Of a stretch of DNA of 64,000 nt, positions 1-7,561 are shown piece by piece (position 1 is the stretch's first letter; every line of letters starts with the position of its first letter). The stretch lies in assembly GCF_021462825.1 (NCBI RefSeq), contig NZ_JAKEEB010000025.1:31552-95551 (forward strand), in the 5' to 3' direction. This DNA comes from Streptomyces glomeratus. Lineage in GTDB: Bacteria > Actinomycetota > Actinomycetes > Streptomycetales > Streptomycetaceae. The translations under genes were made by a program, and so were the position numbers. Below the pieces are notes generated by a model, which was not told the origin of the DNA, ran no database searches, and saw only the letters and a list, made by a program, of their open reading frames with translations.

Positions 1-376
1 CCCGGCCGCCGAAACCACCCGGCCCTCCCGGCCCCTGGGCACGCGCGGAGTCACCGCCGCCGTCGTGCGCGGCGAGCGCGTAGACGCCGCCGCCTATACC
101 CGCCAGGACCGCGACCGCCGCCGCCACGGCTATCCCGGTCCGCAGCCCGCGCCGAGGCGGGGCGGGCGGAACGGGCGGATACGGCACGGCCCCGAACGGC
201 CCGCCCGGATACGCGCCGACGCCCGGCGGCTGCGCCGGCGGACCCCATGCGGCGGCCTGATCCGCAGGGCGGGTCCGGTCCGTCCACGCCCTGCCGTCCC
301 ACCAGCGTTCGGTGGCGGGCCCGTCACTTGTCTGCCCCGGGTCGGGGTACCACCCGGGAGGAGTCACCTGCGTCAT
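1..376 (-). CDS. DUF2510 membrane protein, partial (3' end off window)
   Basis: The minus-strand frame opens at an ATG at 376 and is still open at base 1, giving about 125 residues. The N-terminus carries the DUF2510 signature: WYPDPG near residues 9-14, then RWWDGRAWTDRTRP near 24-37. This short domain is common on actinobacterial membrane proteins. A Pro/Gly/Tyr-rich linker follows, then one predicted membrane helix (about residues 78-100) and a Gly-rich segment that exits the window. A TACGGT box 6-7 nt before the ATG suggests a leaderless transcript. The function of the C-terminal part cannot be read here, and the domain family itself has no known biochemical role. Confidence 0.8.
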   Translation of the reverse strand, partial: MTQVTPPGWYPDPGQTSDGPATERWWDGRAWTDRTRPADQAAAWGPPAQPPGVGAYPGGPFGAVPYPPVPPAPPRRGLRTGIAVAAAVAVLAGIGGGVYALAAHDGGGDSARAQGPGGPGGFGGR

Positions 377-720
377 GGAACCACCGTAGGAGGCAAGCGT
401 GAAAGAGGGATGAGAGCCCCCGGCCGGCAGGTGGCCCACGGGGCGGAACCCGGCCGGGACGTGACGGATCGCACCGCCCGCACCCGGTCCACACCGCTCT
501 TCCCCTTCCGGCGGACCGTCAGGATCCGCTCAGGGACCGGCTTTGCGAGAAATTGACCCGCGTGGCCCTTCCCCGGCTGGTCAGCGGCCCTTCGCGTCGT
601 CCCAGGACACCGCGCGTCACCCATCACGGCAACAGGTGCCCCGACCCGCCTCCGCCGAAGCCCGGGGAGGGCTAGGCTCGATGCCTGTACGTCGTTTGGG
701 CGACCTGGGGAGGTACCGGG
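377..720. other. intergenic stretch between divergent genes
   Basis: About 340 bases separate the DUF2510 gene (leftward) and the ATPase gene (rightward). I see no convincing coding frame. It should contain the divergent promoters: a TACGGT box just before the left gene, and a TAGGCT box at about 672-677 with a GGGGAGGT ribosome site at about 707-714 for the right gene. Confidence 0.5.
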
Positions 721-3408
721 ATGACGGAGGCACGGCCCGGCGCGGCCGCCTCGGCTTCCCTGTGGGAACGCGACGCGGAACTTGCCGTCGTCAACGAGGC
801 TATGGACGCCTTGTGCGACGACACATCGCCCTCCGCGTCGGGGAACCTACTGGTGTTCGGCGGGGAGGCCGGCATCGGCGAGACGGCGCTCCTCACCGAG
901 ACACGCCGCATCGCCGAGCGGCGCGGCTGCACGGTGTGGTCGGCGCGTGGCGGCGAGACCGTCACGTCCGTCCCCTTCAATGTCGTACGGCAACTGCTCC
1001 AGCCCGCGCTCCTGTCCCTGATGCCGGAGGAGGCGCGGGAGTACCTGGGCGACTGGTACGACGTCGCGGGCCCCGCCCTCGGGATAACGGAACCGGGCGA
1101 ACGGCGGGCCGACCCGCAAGGCGTCTGCGACGGCCTGATCGTCGCCGTCTCCCGGCTCGCCAAACGGGAGTGGCCCCTGGTCCTGCTCATCGACGACGCG
1201 CACTGGGCCGACCAGGAGACCCTGCACTGGCTCGCCGCCTTCTGCGAGCGCTTGGACGACCTGCGCGTGCTGGTCGTGGTCGCCCTCCGCCCCGGCGAGG
1301 TCGCCGGGGACAGCGCCCGTCACCTCGATACGATCGCCGCGGCCGCCCGCCATCCGGTCAGCACCCTGAGCGAACTCACGCCCGCAGCGACCGCCGGACT
1401 CACCCGCGCCACCCTCGGCCCACACGCCGACGCGCCGTTCTGCCGCGAGGTGTGGGCCGTGACCGGCGGCAATCCTTACGAGACCGTCGAACTCCTTGCC
1501 AAGGTGCAGGACAGCCAGCTGGAACCGGTCGAGGCGTCCGCCGCGGAGCTGCGCGCCCTGAACCGCTCGGCCCGCGGCAACGGCCTCGTCGCCCGTCTGG
1601 AGAGCCTCGGCATCGAAGCCACCCGGTTCGCCTGGGCCGCGGCCATCCTCGGGACCGGCATCACCGTCGACCTGGTGGCCCGGCTCGCCACCATGCGCCG
1701 CGAGGACGCCCTGCGCTGCGCCGAACTCCTCGCCGCCGCCCGCATCCTGGCGGAACCGGATCCGGCCGGCCGTCAGGCGGCCGACGGAGAGCTCGAGTTC
1801 GTGCACCCGCTGATCGCCAGCGCCGTCTACCGCTCCATCCCCGACGGGCTGCGCACCGCGATGCACGGCATCGCCGCACAGGTCGTCACCGACTCCGGAC
1901 TCGGCGCCGCGGCCGCCTCCCGCCATCTCCTCGAGGTCCATCCCGACGACGACGAGGAACTCGTCGAGCAGATGCGGGAGGCGGCGCGCGAACACCTCGC
2001 CGTCGGCGCCCCCGAGGCGGCCCGCCGCTGTCTGGAGCGGGCCCTGCTGGAGCCACCGCCGCCCGAGGTGCACCCGCATGTGCTCTACGAACTGGGCTGC
2101 GCGACCCTGCTGACCTCGCCCGCCACCACCATCGACTACCTCCAGGCGGCCCTCGCCATGCCGGGACTGGAGGGCGACGTGCGCGTCAGCGCCGTCTACC
2201 GCCTCTCCCAGGCCCTGCTGCACAACGACCAGCTGGACGAGGCGGTCCGCACCGTCGACGAGGAGGCCGCCCGCCTGGAACCCGGGCCCTCCCGGATGCG
2301 GCTTCAGGCCGTGCACTACATGTGGGAAGGCGTCCACGCGGCCGAGGAGGACTCCCCGGACCGCTCACAGGAGCTGGCCGAACTCGCCCGCACCTGCACC
2401 GGGAAGGACAACTCCGAGCGGGCCCTGCTCATCCTGCGCGGCTTCGACGCGATGACCCACGGCGAGAACGCCGAGGAGGTCGTGGAACTGTGCGACCGCG
2501 CCCTCGTCAACGGCCGGCTCGCCCCCGGACTCGGCTGGACCGACACCGAGTGGGGCATCGAACTGCTGCTGATGCTGGGCAGCGCCTACGCCTACACCGA
2601 CCGCCTCGACCGGGCCGAGAGCCTGTTCACGGAGGCCCTGCGCGCATACGAGTCCGCCGGGTGGAGCGGCGGCCACCTCGCCCTGGCCCACGCCTATGTC
2701 GGACTGGCGCACCGCAGGAGGGGCCGCCTGAGGGAGGCGGAGTCCTCCCTGCGCGCTTCCCTGCGCCTCGCCGAGCGCGTCGGCCGCGGACTGCCCCTGT
2801 ACTGGTCCGCGACGTGCGGACTCGTCGACACCCTGCTCGCCCGCGGGCATGTGGAGGAGGCCTGGTCGATTGCCGAGCGGTACGGCTTCGCGCCGCCGTA
2901 CCCCTCCACCATCGTGCTGCCCGACACCCGCTGTGTCCGCGGCCGGCTGCTGCTCGCCGTCGGCCGCACCGAGGAGGGGGTGGGCGAGCTGGAGGCCGCC
3001 GAGAAGGCGGCCGCCGGGCGCGGGCACAACACCGTGCTGGCTCCCTGGGCCGGCGACCTCGCCCGCGCGCTGGCCACCGACGATCCGCGCCGGGCCGCCG
3101 AACTCGCCGTGACCGCCCGCCGGCAGGCGGAGCTGTCCGGCACCGACACGGCCATCGGCGAGGCCCTTCGCGTGGCCGCCGCCCTGGAGACGGGCCAGCG
3201 CGCCACCGCACTGTACGCCCGGGCGGTGACGTATCTGGAGGCGTCACCCTGCGCCTACGAACACGCGGCGGCTCGCGTCGAGTACGGCCTCGCCACCCGT
3301 TCGGCGCCGGAGTTGAGGAGAGGGCTGACGCTGGCCCGTGCCTGCGGGGCGGACGGGCTGGCGGCCCGGGCACAGGAGGCACTGGAGGGCGACCGGGGGC
3401 TTGTGTGA
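721..3408 (+). CDS. LAL-type AAA ATPase regulator lacking the LuxR DNA-binding domain
   Basis: This 895-aa protein has the layout of large ATP-binding LuxR-family regulators (LAL): an N-terminal AAA/STAND ATPase (about residues 15-330) followed by a long helical TPR-like region. Walker B is clear (LVLLIDDAHWAD, about 153-164). The Walker A loop reads GEAGIGET at 48-55, so the conserved lysine is glutamate; codon 54 is GAG at 880-882. LAL proteins normally end in a roughly 60-aa LuxR helix-turn-helix, but this one stops just after the ...LARACGADGLAARAQEALEG segment that usually precedes it. Start: ATG with GGGGAGGT 6 nt upstream. It may be a degenerate or repurposed regulator rather than an active transcription factor. 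Confidence 0.85.
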   Translation: MTEARPGAAASASLWERDAELAVVNEAMDALCDDTSPSASGNLLVFGGEAGIGETALLTETRRIAERRGCTVWSARGGETVTSVPFNVVRQLLQPALLSLMPEEAREYLGDWYDVAGPALGITEPGERRADPQGVCDGLIVAVSRLAKREWPLVLLIDDAHWADQETLHWLAAFCERLDDLRVLVVVALRPGEVAGDSARHLDTIAAAARHPVSTLSELTPAATAGLTRATLGPHADAPFCREVWAVTGGNPYETVELLAKVQDSQLEPVEASAAELRALNRSARGNGLVARLESLGIEATRFAWAAAILGTGITVDLVARLATMRREDALRCAELLAAARILAEPDPAGRQAADGELEFVHPLIASAVYRSIPDGLRTAMHGIAAQVVTDSGLGAAAASRHLLEVHPDDDEELVEQMREAAREHLAVGAPEAARRCLERALLEPPPPEVHPHVLYELGCATLLTSPATTIDYLQAALAMPGLEGDVRVSAVYRLSQALLHNDQLDEAVRTVDEEAARLEPGPSRMRLQAVHYMWEGVHAAEEDSPDRSQELAELARTCTGKDNSERALLILRGFDAMTHGENAEEVVELCDRALVNGRLAPGLGWTDTEWGIELLLMLGSAYAYTDRLDRAESLFTEALRAYESAGWSGGHLALAHAYVGLAHRRRGRLREAESSLRASLRLAERVGRGLPLYWSATCGLVDTLLARGHVEEAWSIAERYGFAPPYPSTIVLPDTRCVRGRLLLAVGRTEEGVGELEAAEKAAAGRGHNTVLAPWAGDLARALATDDPRRAAELAVTARRQAELSGTDTAIGEALRVAAALETGQRATALYARAVTYLEASPCAYEHAAARVEYGLATRSAPELRRGLTLARACGADGLAARAQEALEGDRGLV

Positions 3409-3415
3409 CCCCCGG

Positions 3416-3440
3416 GGCTGGCGCGCACGGGGCGCCAGCC
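3416..3440. terminator. perfect 9-bp hairpin between convergent genes
   Basis: GGCTGGCGC (3416-3424) pairs perfectly with GCGCCAGCC (3432-3440) around a 7-nt loop. It lies 7 nt after the ATPase stop and 34 nt beyond the tnpB stop on the other strand, so it can terminate both. It could alternatively be part of the structured right end of the tnpB element. Confidence 0.65.
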
Positions 3441-3473
3441 GCGGCATGACCGCTTCGGGAGGAGCGTCTCTGA

Positions 3474-5435
3474 TCAGCTATGCGGTCCCATGTGGACCGT
3501 ATGGTCTGGCACGGGTTCTGCCCACCTGGGCGGGGATGCGTGAGCGTGGAGATGGAATCCTGCGCCCAGTGTTGCTCCGCGTGGCCGGTGTCGGCGGGTG
3601 GTGGGTGTGCTGATCGTGGTCACGCCCTGGTGCCGGTCGGCTGCGCGGGGCAGCTGGGTCCGGCCCGGTGGTGCGTGTCCCTCCGGACGCTGGCCGGCCG
3701 GGCGGGTGGGCTTGGCCGGGGAGGGAACCTCACGTCGCCTGGGCGTGAGGCGGTTGGTTCGCGGCCGGGTGGGGCCGGTCTTCGACCGGTCCGTCCGGCT
3801 GGTCTTCGGGACGGTGGTGAGGACGGCCTTGGCCTCCATGGTGTCCACCACGGCACGGATCACCATCTGCCCGGTTAAGTGGTCCACGATGGTCTTGGTC
3901 TGGTGGGCGAGGCCGCGTGCGGCGATCCGCTGCCAGGCGCCCTGGTCACGGTCGCCCTGCCATCCGCACTCGGGGTTGGGGCAGATGGCCCACTTCCAGC
4001 CGGACACGGCAGGCCGGTCGGGGGCCTTGCGGTGCCTGAGCGGTGTGAGGCAGTGCGGGCAGTGCTTTGAGGTGTTGCGCGCAGGCACGGTGACCACGGC
4101 GATGCCGACTTCGGCAGTCAGGTGCCGCATGCGGTCGGTGATCTGGCCGCGCACGGTCTGCGAGAGGCGGATGTTGTGGGTGCGGCCCATGCCGCCTGCT
4201 TCCATCGACCGCAGGTCTTCCAGGTAGATGACCGTGGCCCCGGCCGCGATGGCCTGATCCACAGCCCAGCGGGCGGCCGACCATGCCAGGGCGTCGTTGA
4301 GGTTCGAGCGGCGCTCGCTCACGCGCCGGATCTCCTGGGCCAGCACTGCGGCCTTGCCCTGAAGGGCGGGGTCGGCGAGCCGGACGTAGTGGTCGGTCTT
4401 GGCGTGCAGGCGTTCGGAGACACGGCGGAGCCGGTACTGCTTGGCCTGCACACCTGCGGCCCGGAACTGGGCACCGTGGGCGAGTGTGCTGATGCGGCCG
4501 TCGTCGTGGAGGCGGGCAGCGCCGGCGGACAGGAGCGTGCCCAGGCCCCAGTCCACGCCCAAGGCCACCGTATGGCCCGCCCGCCTCGTCTTGGGTACGC
4601 AGTGGGTGTAGGCGAGGTCGGCCCGCACCTTGCCACCCGTGATGTACACAGTCGGCAGGTGGATCACCGCGTTCGCCGGAACAGTCGGTGGCAGGGCGAT
4701 GGGGCAGGCCACCCACGTCCAGTCGGCGTACGTGTGTGGGTCGGGGCGGGTCGGGAGCTTAAGCCGCAGCAGGGCCCGCTGCCCGTCATCGCAGCGTTGG
4801 ATGGTGGCCTGCTGCGCGTCGCACGCGGCGAGCAGCAGCATGCGGGCCACACGCGGCGCGCCCTCCAGTTCGAACACATCGGCCGGCAGACGCCCGTGCT
4901 TGCGCTGGAAGGAGACAGCCTGGCGGGTCCGGGAGCGAATGACGCTGGACGGCAGGTACTGCCCGCCGGGGATCACCCCGCGTACCTGATCCCACTCTTT
5001 GGCAGTGCGCTTGGCGGGATCGGCAGGCCAGGCGGCCAGAACTCCGGCGGCCAGGTCAGCACGCCACTTCACCGATCGCAGCGCACGCCCGGCCATCTCC
5101 TGGGCCATGCGCACGATCCGGTCGTTCACCTTCACCCCATCGGGGGCGACGGTCCAGCCCAGGCGGCGCAGCGCCATCCACGCGTTCGACGGCAGCCTGC
5201 GGCCTGCGGCATCCTGCCCCGAGGCCAAAGCGTTCACGTCGGCGGTGTTCCAGTGCCCGGCCAGCAGCGCGCTCGTCATGCCGGCCACCAGGTCGACGCA
5301 CCAGCCGACCCGCTCGACCAAGCCGGCAGGGGTGAGGACTTCGCCGCTCTTCTCGTCCACGCCCGCACGAATGAGGGCGCGGGCGCAGGCGGTACGGGCC
5401 CTCTCGCCGTCGGCGAGGGGCAGCTTTCGGCTCAC
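3474..5435 (-). CDS. tnpB: TnpB-family RuvC nuclease (IS605/IS607-type accessory protein)
   Basis: TnpB proteins are compact RNA-guided DNA nucleases, relatives of Cas12, encoded in IS200/IS605 and IS607 elements. All three RuvC acidic positions are present: Asp in GVDWG (about residue 295), Glu in YLEDL (about 406) and Asp in GDRDQG (about 495-497). A zinc ribbon CPHC...CPNPEC lies between motifs II and III. The protein is 653 aa, longer than typical TnpB (about 400), with a long N-terminal region and a basic, Pro/Thr-rich tail of about 110 residues. The GTG at 5435 is preferred because it overlaps the upstream TGA as GTGA and follows a GAGAGGGGG site; a GTG at 5459 is an in-frame alternative. 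One TTA codon (3876-3878) makes full translation bldA-dependent. No tyrosine or serine transposase catalytic domain is nearby. Confidence 0.88.
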   Translation of the reverse strand: MSRKLPLADGERARTACARALIRAGVDEKSGEVLTPAGLVERVGWCVDLVAGMTSALLAGHWNTADVNALASGQDAAGRRLPSNAWMALRRLGWTVAPDGVKVNDRIVRMAQEMAGRALRSVKWRADLAAGVLAAWPADPAKRTAKEWDQVRGVIPGGQYLPSSVIRSRTRQAVSFQRKHGRLPADVFELEGAPRVARMLLLAACDAQQATIQRCDDGQRALLRLKLPTRPDPHTYADWTWVACPIALPPTVPANAVIHLPTVYITGGKVRADLAYTHCVPKTRRAGHTVALGVDWGLGTLLSAGAARLHDDGRISTLAHGAQFRAAGVQAKQYRLRRVSERLHAKTDHYVRLADPALQGKAAVLAQEIRRVSERRSNLNDALAWSAARWAVDQAIAAGATVIYLEDLRSMEAGGMGRTHNIRLSQTVRGQITDRMRHLTAEVGIAVVTVPARNTSKHCPHCLTPLRHRKAPDRPAVSGWKWAICPNPECGWQGDRDQGAWQRIAARGLAHQTKTIVDHLTGQMVIRAVVDTMEAKAVLTTVPKTSRTDRSKTGPTRPRTNRLTPRRREVPSPAKPTRPAGQRPEGHAPPGRTQLPRAADRHQGVTTISTPTTRRHRPRGATLGAGFHLHAHASPPRWAEPVPDHTVHMGPHS

Positions 5436-5639
5436 GACACCTGCCCCCTCTCGCTGCACTGACCGGACTCGGCCAGCAGACGGCGGCGGTCGTCCGCACT
5501 GCGCACATCCACGGAGGAGAACCGACGCTCACGGCCGACCCACGTAAACGGGATCTTGCCGTCCAACGCCCACTGACGAAGCGTCATCGGATGTATCCCT
5601 AGACGCTATCGCCGCCTTGGACATGCGCAGCAACTCCAT
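5432..5639 (-). pseudogene. frame-broken MerR/IS607-type helix-turn-helix partner of tnpB
   Basis: Directly upstream of tnpB, one frame starts at ATG 5639 (MELLRMSKAAIA...). The following sequence makes sense only in another frame (RLGIHPMTLRQWALDGKIPFTWVGRERRF), which resembles the N-terminal HTH of IS607 TnpA and MerR-like proteins. The junction looks like loss of one GC from a GCGCG run near 5606-5610. The downstream part can still be read as a 51-aa ORF from ATG 5587 to TGA 5432, overlapping tnpB by 4 nt. The serine-recombinase catalytic domain of a full TnpA is absent. An inverted repeat CCGTCC-N5-GGACGG (5640-5656) abuts the start. Whether the short ORF is translated is unknown. Confidence 0.55.
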
Positions 5640-5956
5640 CCGTCCACAACGGACGGCGAAAAAGGCAAAGGCAAGGAGGTCACCCGCTCCTTGCCACTCT
5701 CAACGTATAGCGCAGTGGGGGGCTTGCGGCAAGGCCCGGGTCCTGCTGCAGACTCTCCGGCCGAAGCCGGAACCTGTGGAACCAGGGATGCGCGAAGTAC
5801 GTGCGCTCTGCCGACGTCCGGTTCTCGCGGGCCGTCGTACCACCGGTGGGACTCGGGGTGCGCTCGCGGGGACTGGGCTCGGAGGTGCGGGTGTGCGTGC
5901 CGCCGGATTGCGCGGAGCGGCGGGTCGGAATCCAATCTCGTTGAACGGGTGTGCCG
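5640..5956. other. intergenic region between tnpB module and rox
   Basis: About 317 bases. It contains the inverted repeat at 5640-5656, which may be an operator or the left end of the TnpB element, and the RAE at 5719-5737. Some 214 bases then lie between the RAE and the rox ATG. No convincing coding frame was seen. The length implies a long 5' leader for rox, or a second promoter close to the gene. Confidence 0.5.
5719..5737. promoter_or_regulatory. rifamycin-associated element (RAE)
   Basis: The 19-bp imperfect dyad GGGGCTTGCGGCAAGGCCC matches, as I remember it, the rifamycin-associated element that precedes rifamycin-inactivating genes (rox, rph, arr, rgt, helR) in actinomycetes and mediates induction by rifamycins. 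It sits upstream of the monooxygenase gene below, which is the expected context. Confidence 0.8.
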
Positions 5957-7384
5957 ATGATTGACGTGATCGTGGCCGGCGGCGGACCGACCGGCCTGAT
6001 GCTGACCGCAGAGTTGCGGCTGCACGGCGTGCACGTGGTCGTGCTGGAGAAGTTGACCGAGCCGACCGAGCAGTCCCGCGGGCAAGGCCTGCACGCGCGC
6101 AGCGTGGAGATGATGGACCAGCGCGGCCTGCTGGACCGGTTCCTGGCGGTGAGTGAGAAGTTCCAGGCCGGCGGCCTCTTCGGCGGTATCCACAAGCCAT
6201 GGCCGGACCGGCTGGACACGGCCCACCCCTACGGCCTGGCCACCCCTCAGCCGGTCACCGAGCGGTTGCTCAACGAGCGTGCCCTCGAACTCGGTGCCGA
6301 GATCCGGCGCGGCTGCGAAGTGATCGGTCTGAGCCAGGACGCAGACGGGGTGACCGTCGAACTGGCCGACGGCACGCACCTGCGCTCGCGCTACCTCGTC
6401 GGCTGCGACGGCGGCCGCAGCACGGTGCGCAAGCGGCTCGGCGTCGGCTTCCCCGGCGAGCCCGCCAAGGTCGAGACACTGCTGGGCCATATGGAGGTGA
6501 CCGAGGATCCGGCGACGGTCGCCGCCGTCGTCGCGGAGGTCCGCAAGACCCAACTCCGGTTCGGCGCCATCCCCCTCGGGGACGGGGTGTACCGCCTCGT
6601 CGTGCCCGCCGACGGCGTGGCCGAGGACCGTGCGACCGCGCCGACCCTGGAGGAGTTCAAGAAGCAGCTGCGTGCCTTCGCGGGCACCGACTTCGGGGCG
6701 CACTCGCCGCGCTGGCTGTCCCGGTTCGGCGACGCCACCCGGCAGGCCGAGCGCTACCGGGTCGGCCGGGTGCTGCTGGCCGGCGACGCGGCGCACATCC
6801 ACCCGCCGACCGGCGGACAAGGCCTCAACCTCGGCATCCAGGACGCGTTCAACCTCGGCTGGAAACTGGCCGCCGCGGTCGAGGGCTGGGCTCCGGAGGG
6901 GCTGCTGGACAGCTATCACGCCGAACGGCACCCGGTGGCCGCCCGTGTGCTGGACAACACCCGCGCGCAGATCACGCTGCTGGGGACCGATCCGGGTGCG
7001 ACCGCGCTGCGGGAGCTGTTCTCGAAGCTGATGGACTTCGAGGAGGTGAACCGGTACGTGACCGAGATGATCACCGCGGTGGGTGTGCGCTACGACTTCG
7101 GCGAGGGCCATGAGCTGCTCGGCCGGCGGCTGCGGGACGTGGAGCTGAAGCAGGGCCGCCTTTACGCGCTGATGCACGGCGGCCGCGGGCTGCTGCTCGA
7201 CCAGACCGGCCGGCTCTCGGTGGCGGGATGGGCGGACCGGGTCGACCATGTCGTCGACACCGGCGAGGAGCTGGACGCGCCCGCGGTACTGCTGCGGCCG
7301 GACGGCCATGTGGCGTGGGTCGGTGAGGATCAGCAGGATCTGCTCGGCCGGCTGCCCGAGTGGTTCGGCGCCGCCGTCGGCTGA
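5957..7384 (+). CDS. rox: rifamycin monooxygenase Rox, class A flavoprotein
   Basis: FAD- and NAD(P)H-dependent aromatic hydroxylase of 475 aa. Visible motifs are the N-terminal FAD fold GGGPTGL (about residues 8-14), the DG motif GCDGGRSTVRK (about 153-163) and the GDAAHIHPPTGGQGLNLGIQDAFNLGWKLA block (about 276-305). The sequence closely resembles the characterised Streptomyces Rox, which hydroxylates the rifamycin naphthyl ring and linearises the antibiotic. The upstream RAE makes a rifamycin role more likely than a polyketide-tailoring role. Start: ATG 5957 (MIDVIVAGGG), the usual N-terminus of the family; a GTG two codons earlier is possible. A short hairpin follows the stop at once. Confidence 0.85.
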   Translation: MIDVIVAGGGPTGLMLTAELRLHGVHVVVLEKLTEPTEQSRGQGLHARSVEMMDQRGLLDRFLAVSEKFQAGGLFGGIHKPWPDRLDTAHPYGLATPQPVTERLLNERALELGAEIRRGCEVIGLSQDADGVTVELADGTHLRSRYLVGCDGGRSTVRKRLGVGFPGEPAKVETLLGHMEVTEDPATVAAVVAEVRKTQLRFGAIPLGDGVYRLVVPADGVAEDRATAPTLEEFKKQLRAFAGTDFGAHSPRWLSRFGDATRQAERYRVGRVLLAGDAAHIHPPTGGQGLNLGIQDAFNLGWKLAAAVEGWAPEGLLDSYHAERHPVAARVLDNTRAQITLLGTDPGATALRELFSKLMDFEEVNRYVTEMITAVGVRYDFGEGHELLGRRLRDVELKQGRLYALMHGGRGLLLDQTGRLSVAGWADRVDHVVDTGEELDAPAVLLRPDGHVAWVGEDQQDLLGRLPEWFGAAVG

Positions 7385-7385
7385 G

Positions 7386-7400
7386 CGCCCCGTTGGGGCG
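7386..7400 (+). terminator. short GC hairpin after rox
   Basis: CGCCCC-GTT-GGGGCG begins 2 nt after the rox TGA. It is a small stem-loop consistent with a terminator, with no U-tract, as is common in Streptomyces. Confidence 0.5.
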
Positions 7401-7561
7401 ACCGGAGCCCGAGCGGGGCGGCTGTGACCTGGCCCCGGTCACGGTCGCGCCCAGGTCACCCGCGCGGCGCGGAGGTCTGCCCCACGGACACCGCCGGAGT
7501 ACCGTGCTGGGGCAGAGGCGTCCACGGGGTCGTGGGCGGTCCGGAGTCGAGAGGGTCAGCC

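Noticed and set aside
543..3449. A 968-codon open frame overlapping the LAL ATPase on the same strand
   Set aside because: Arg/Pro-rich shadow frame typical of high-GC DNA; the overlapping frame encodes a recognisable ATPase.
4122..5462. A 446-codon plus-strand frame opposite tnpB
   Set aside because: No domain resemblance and composition of an antisense shadow; tnpB has RuvC and zinc-ribbon motifs.
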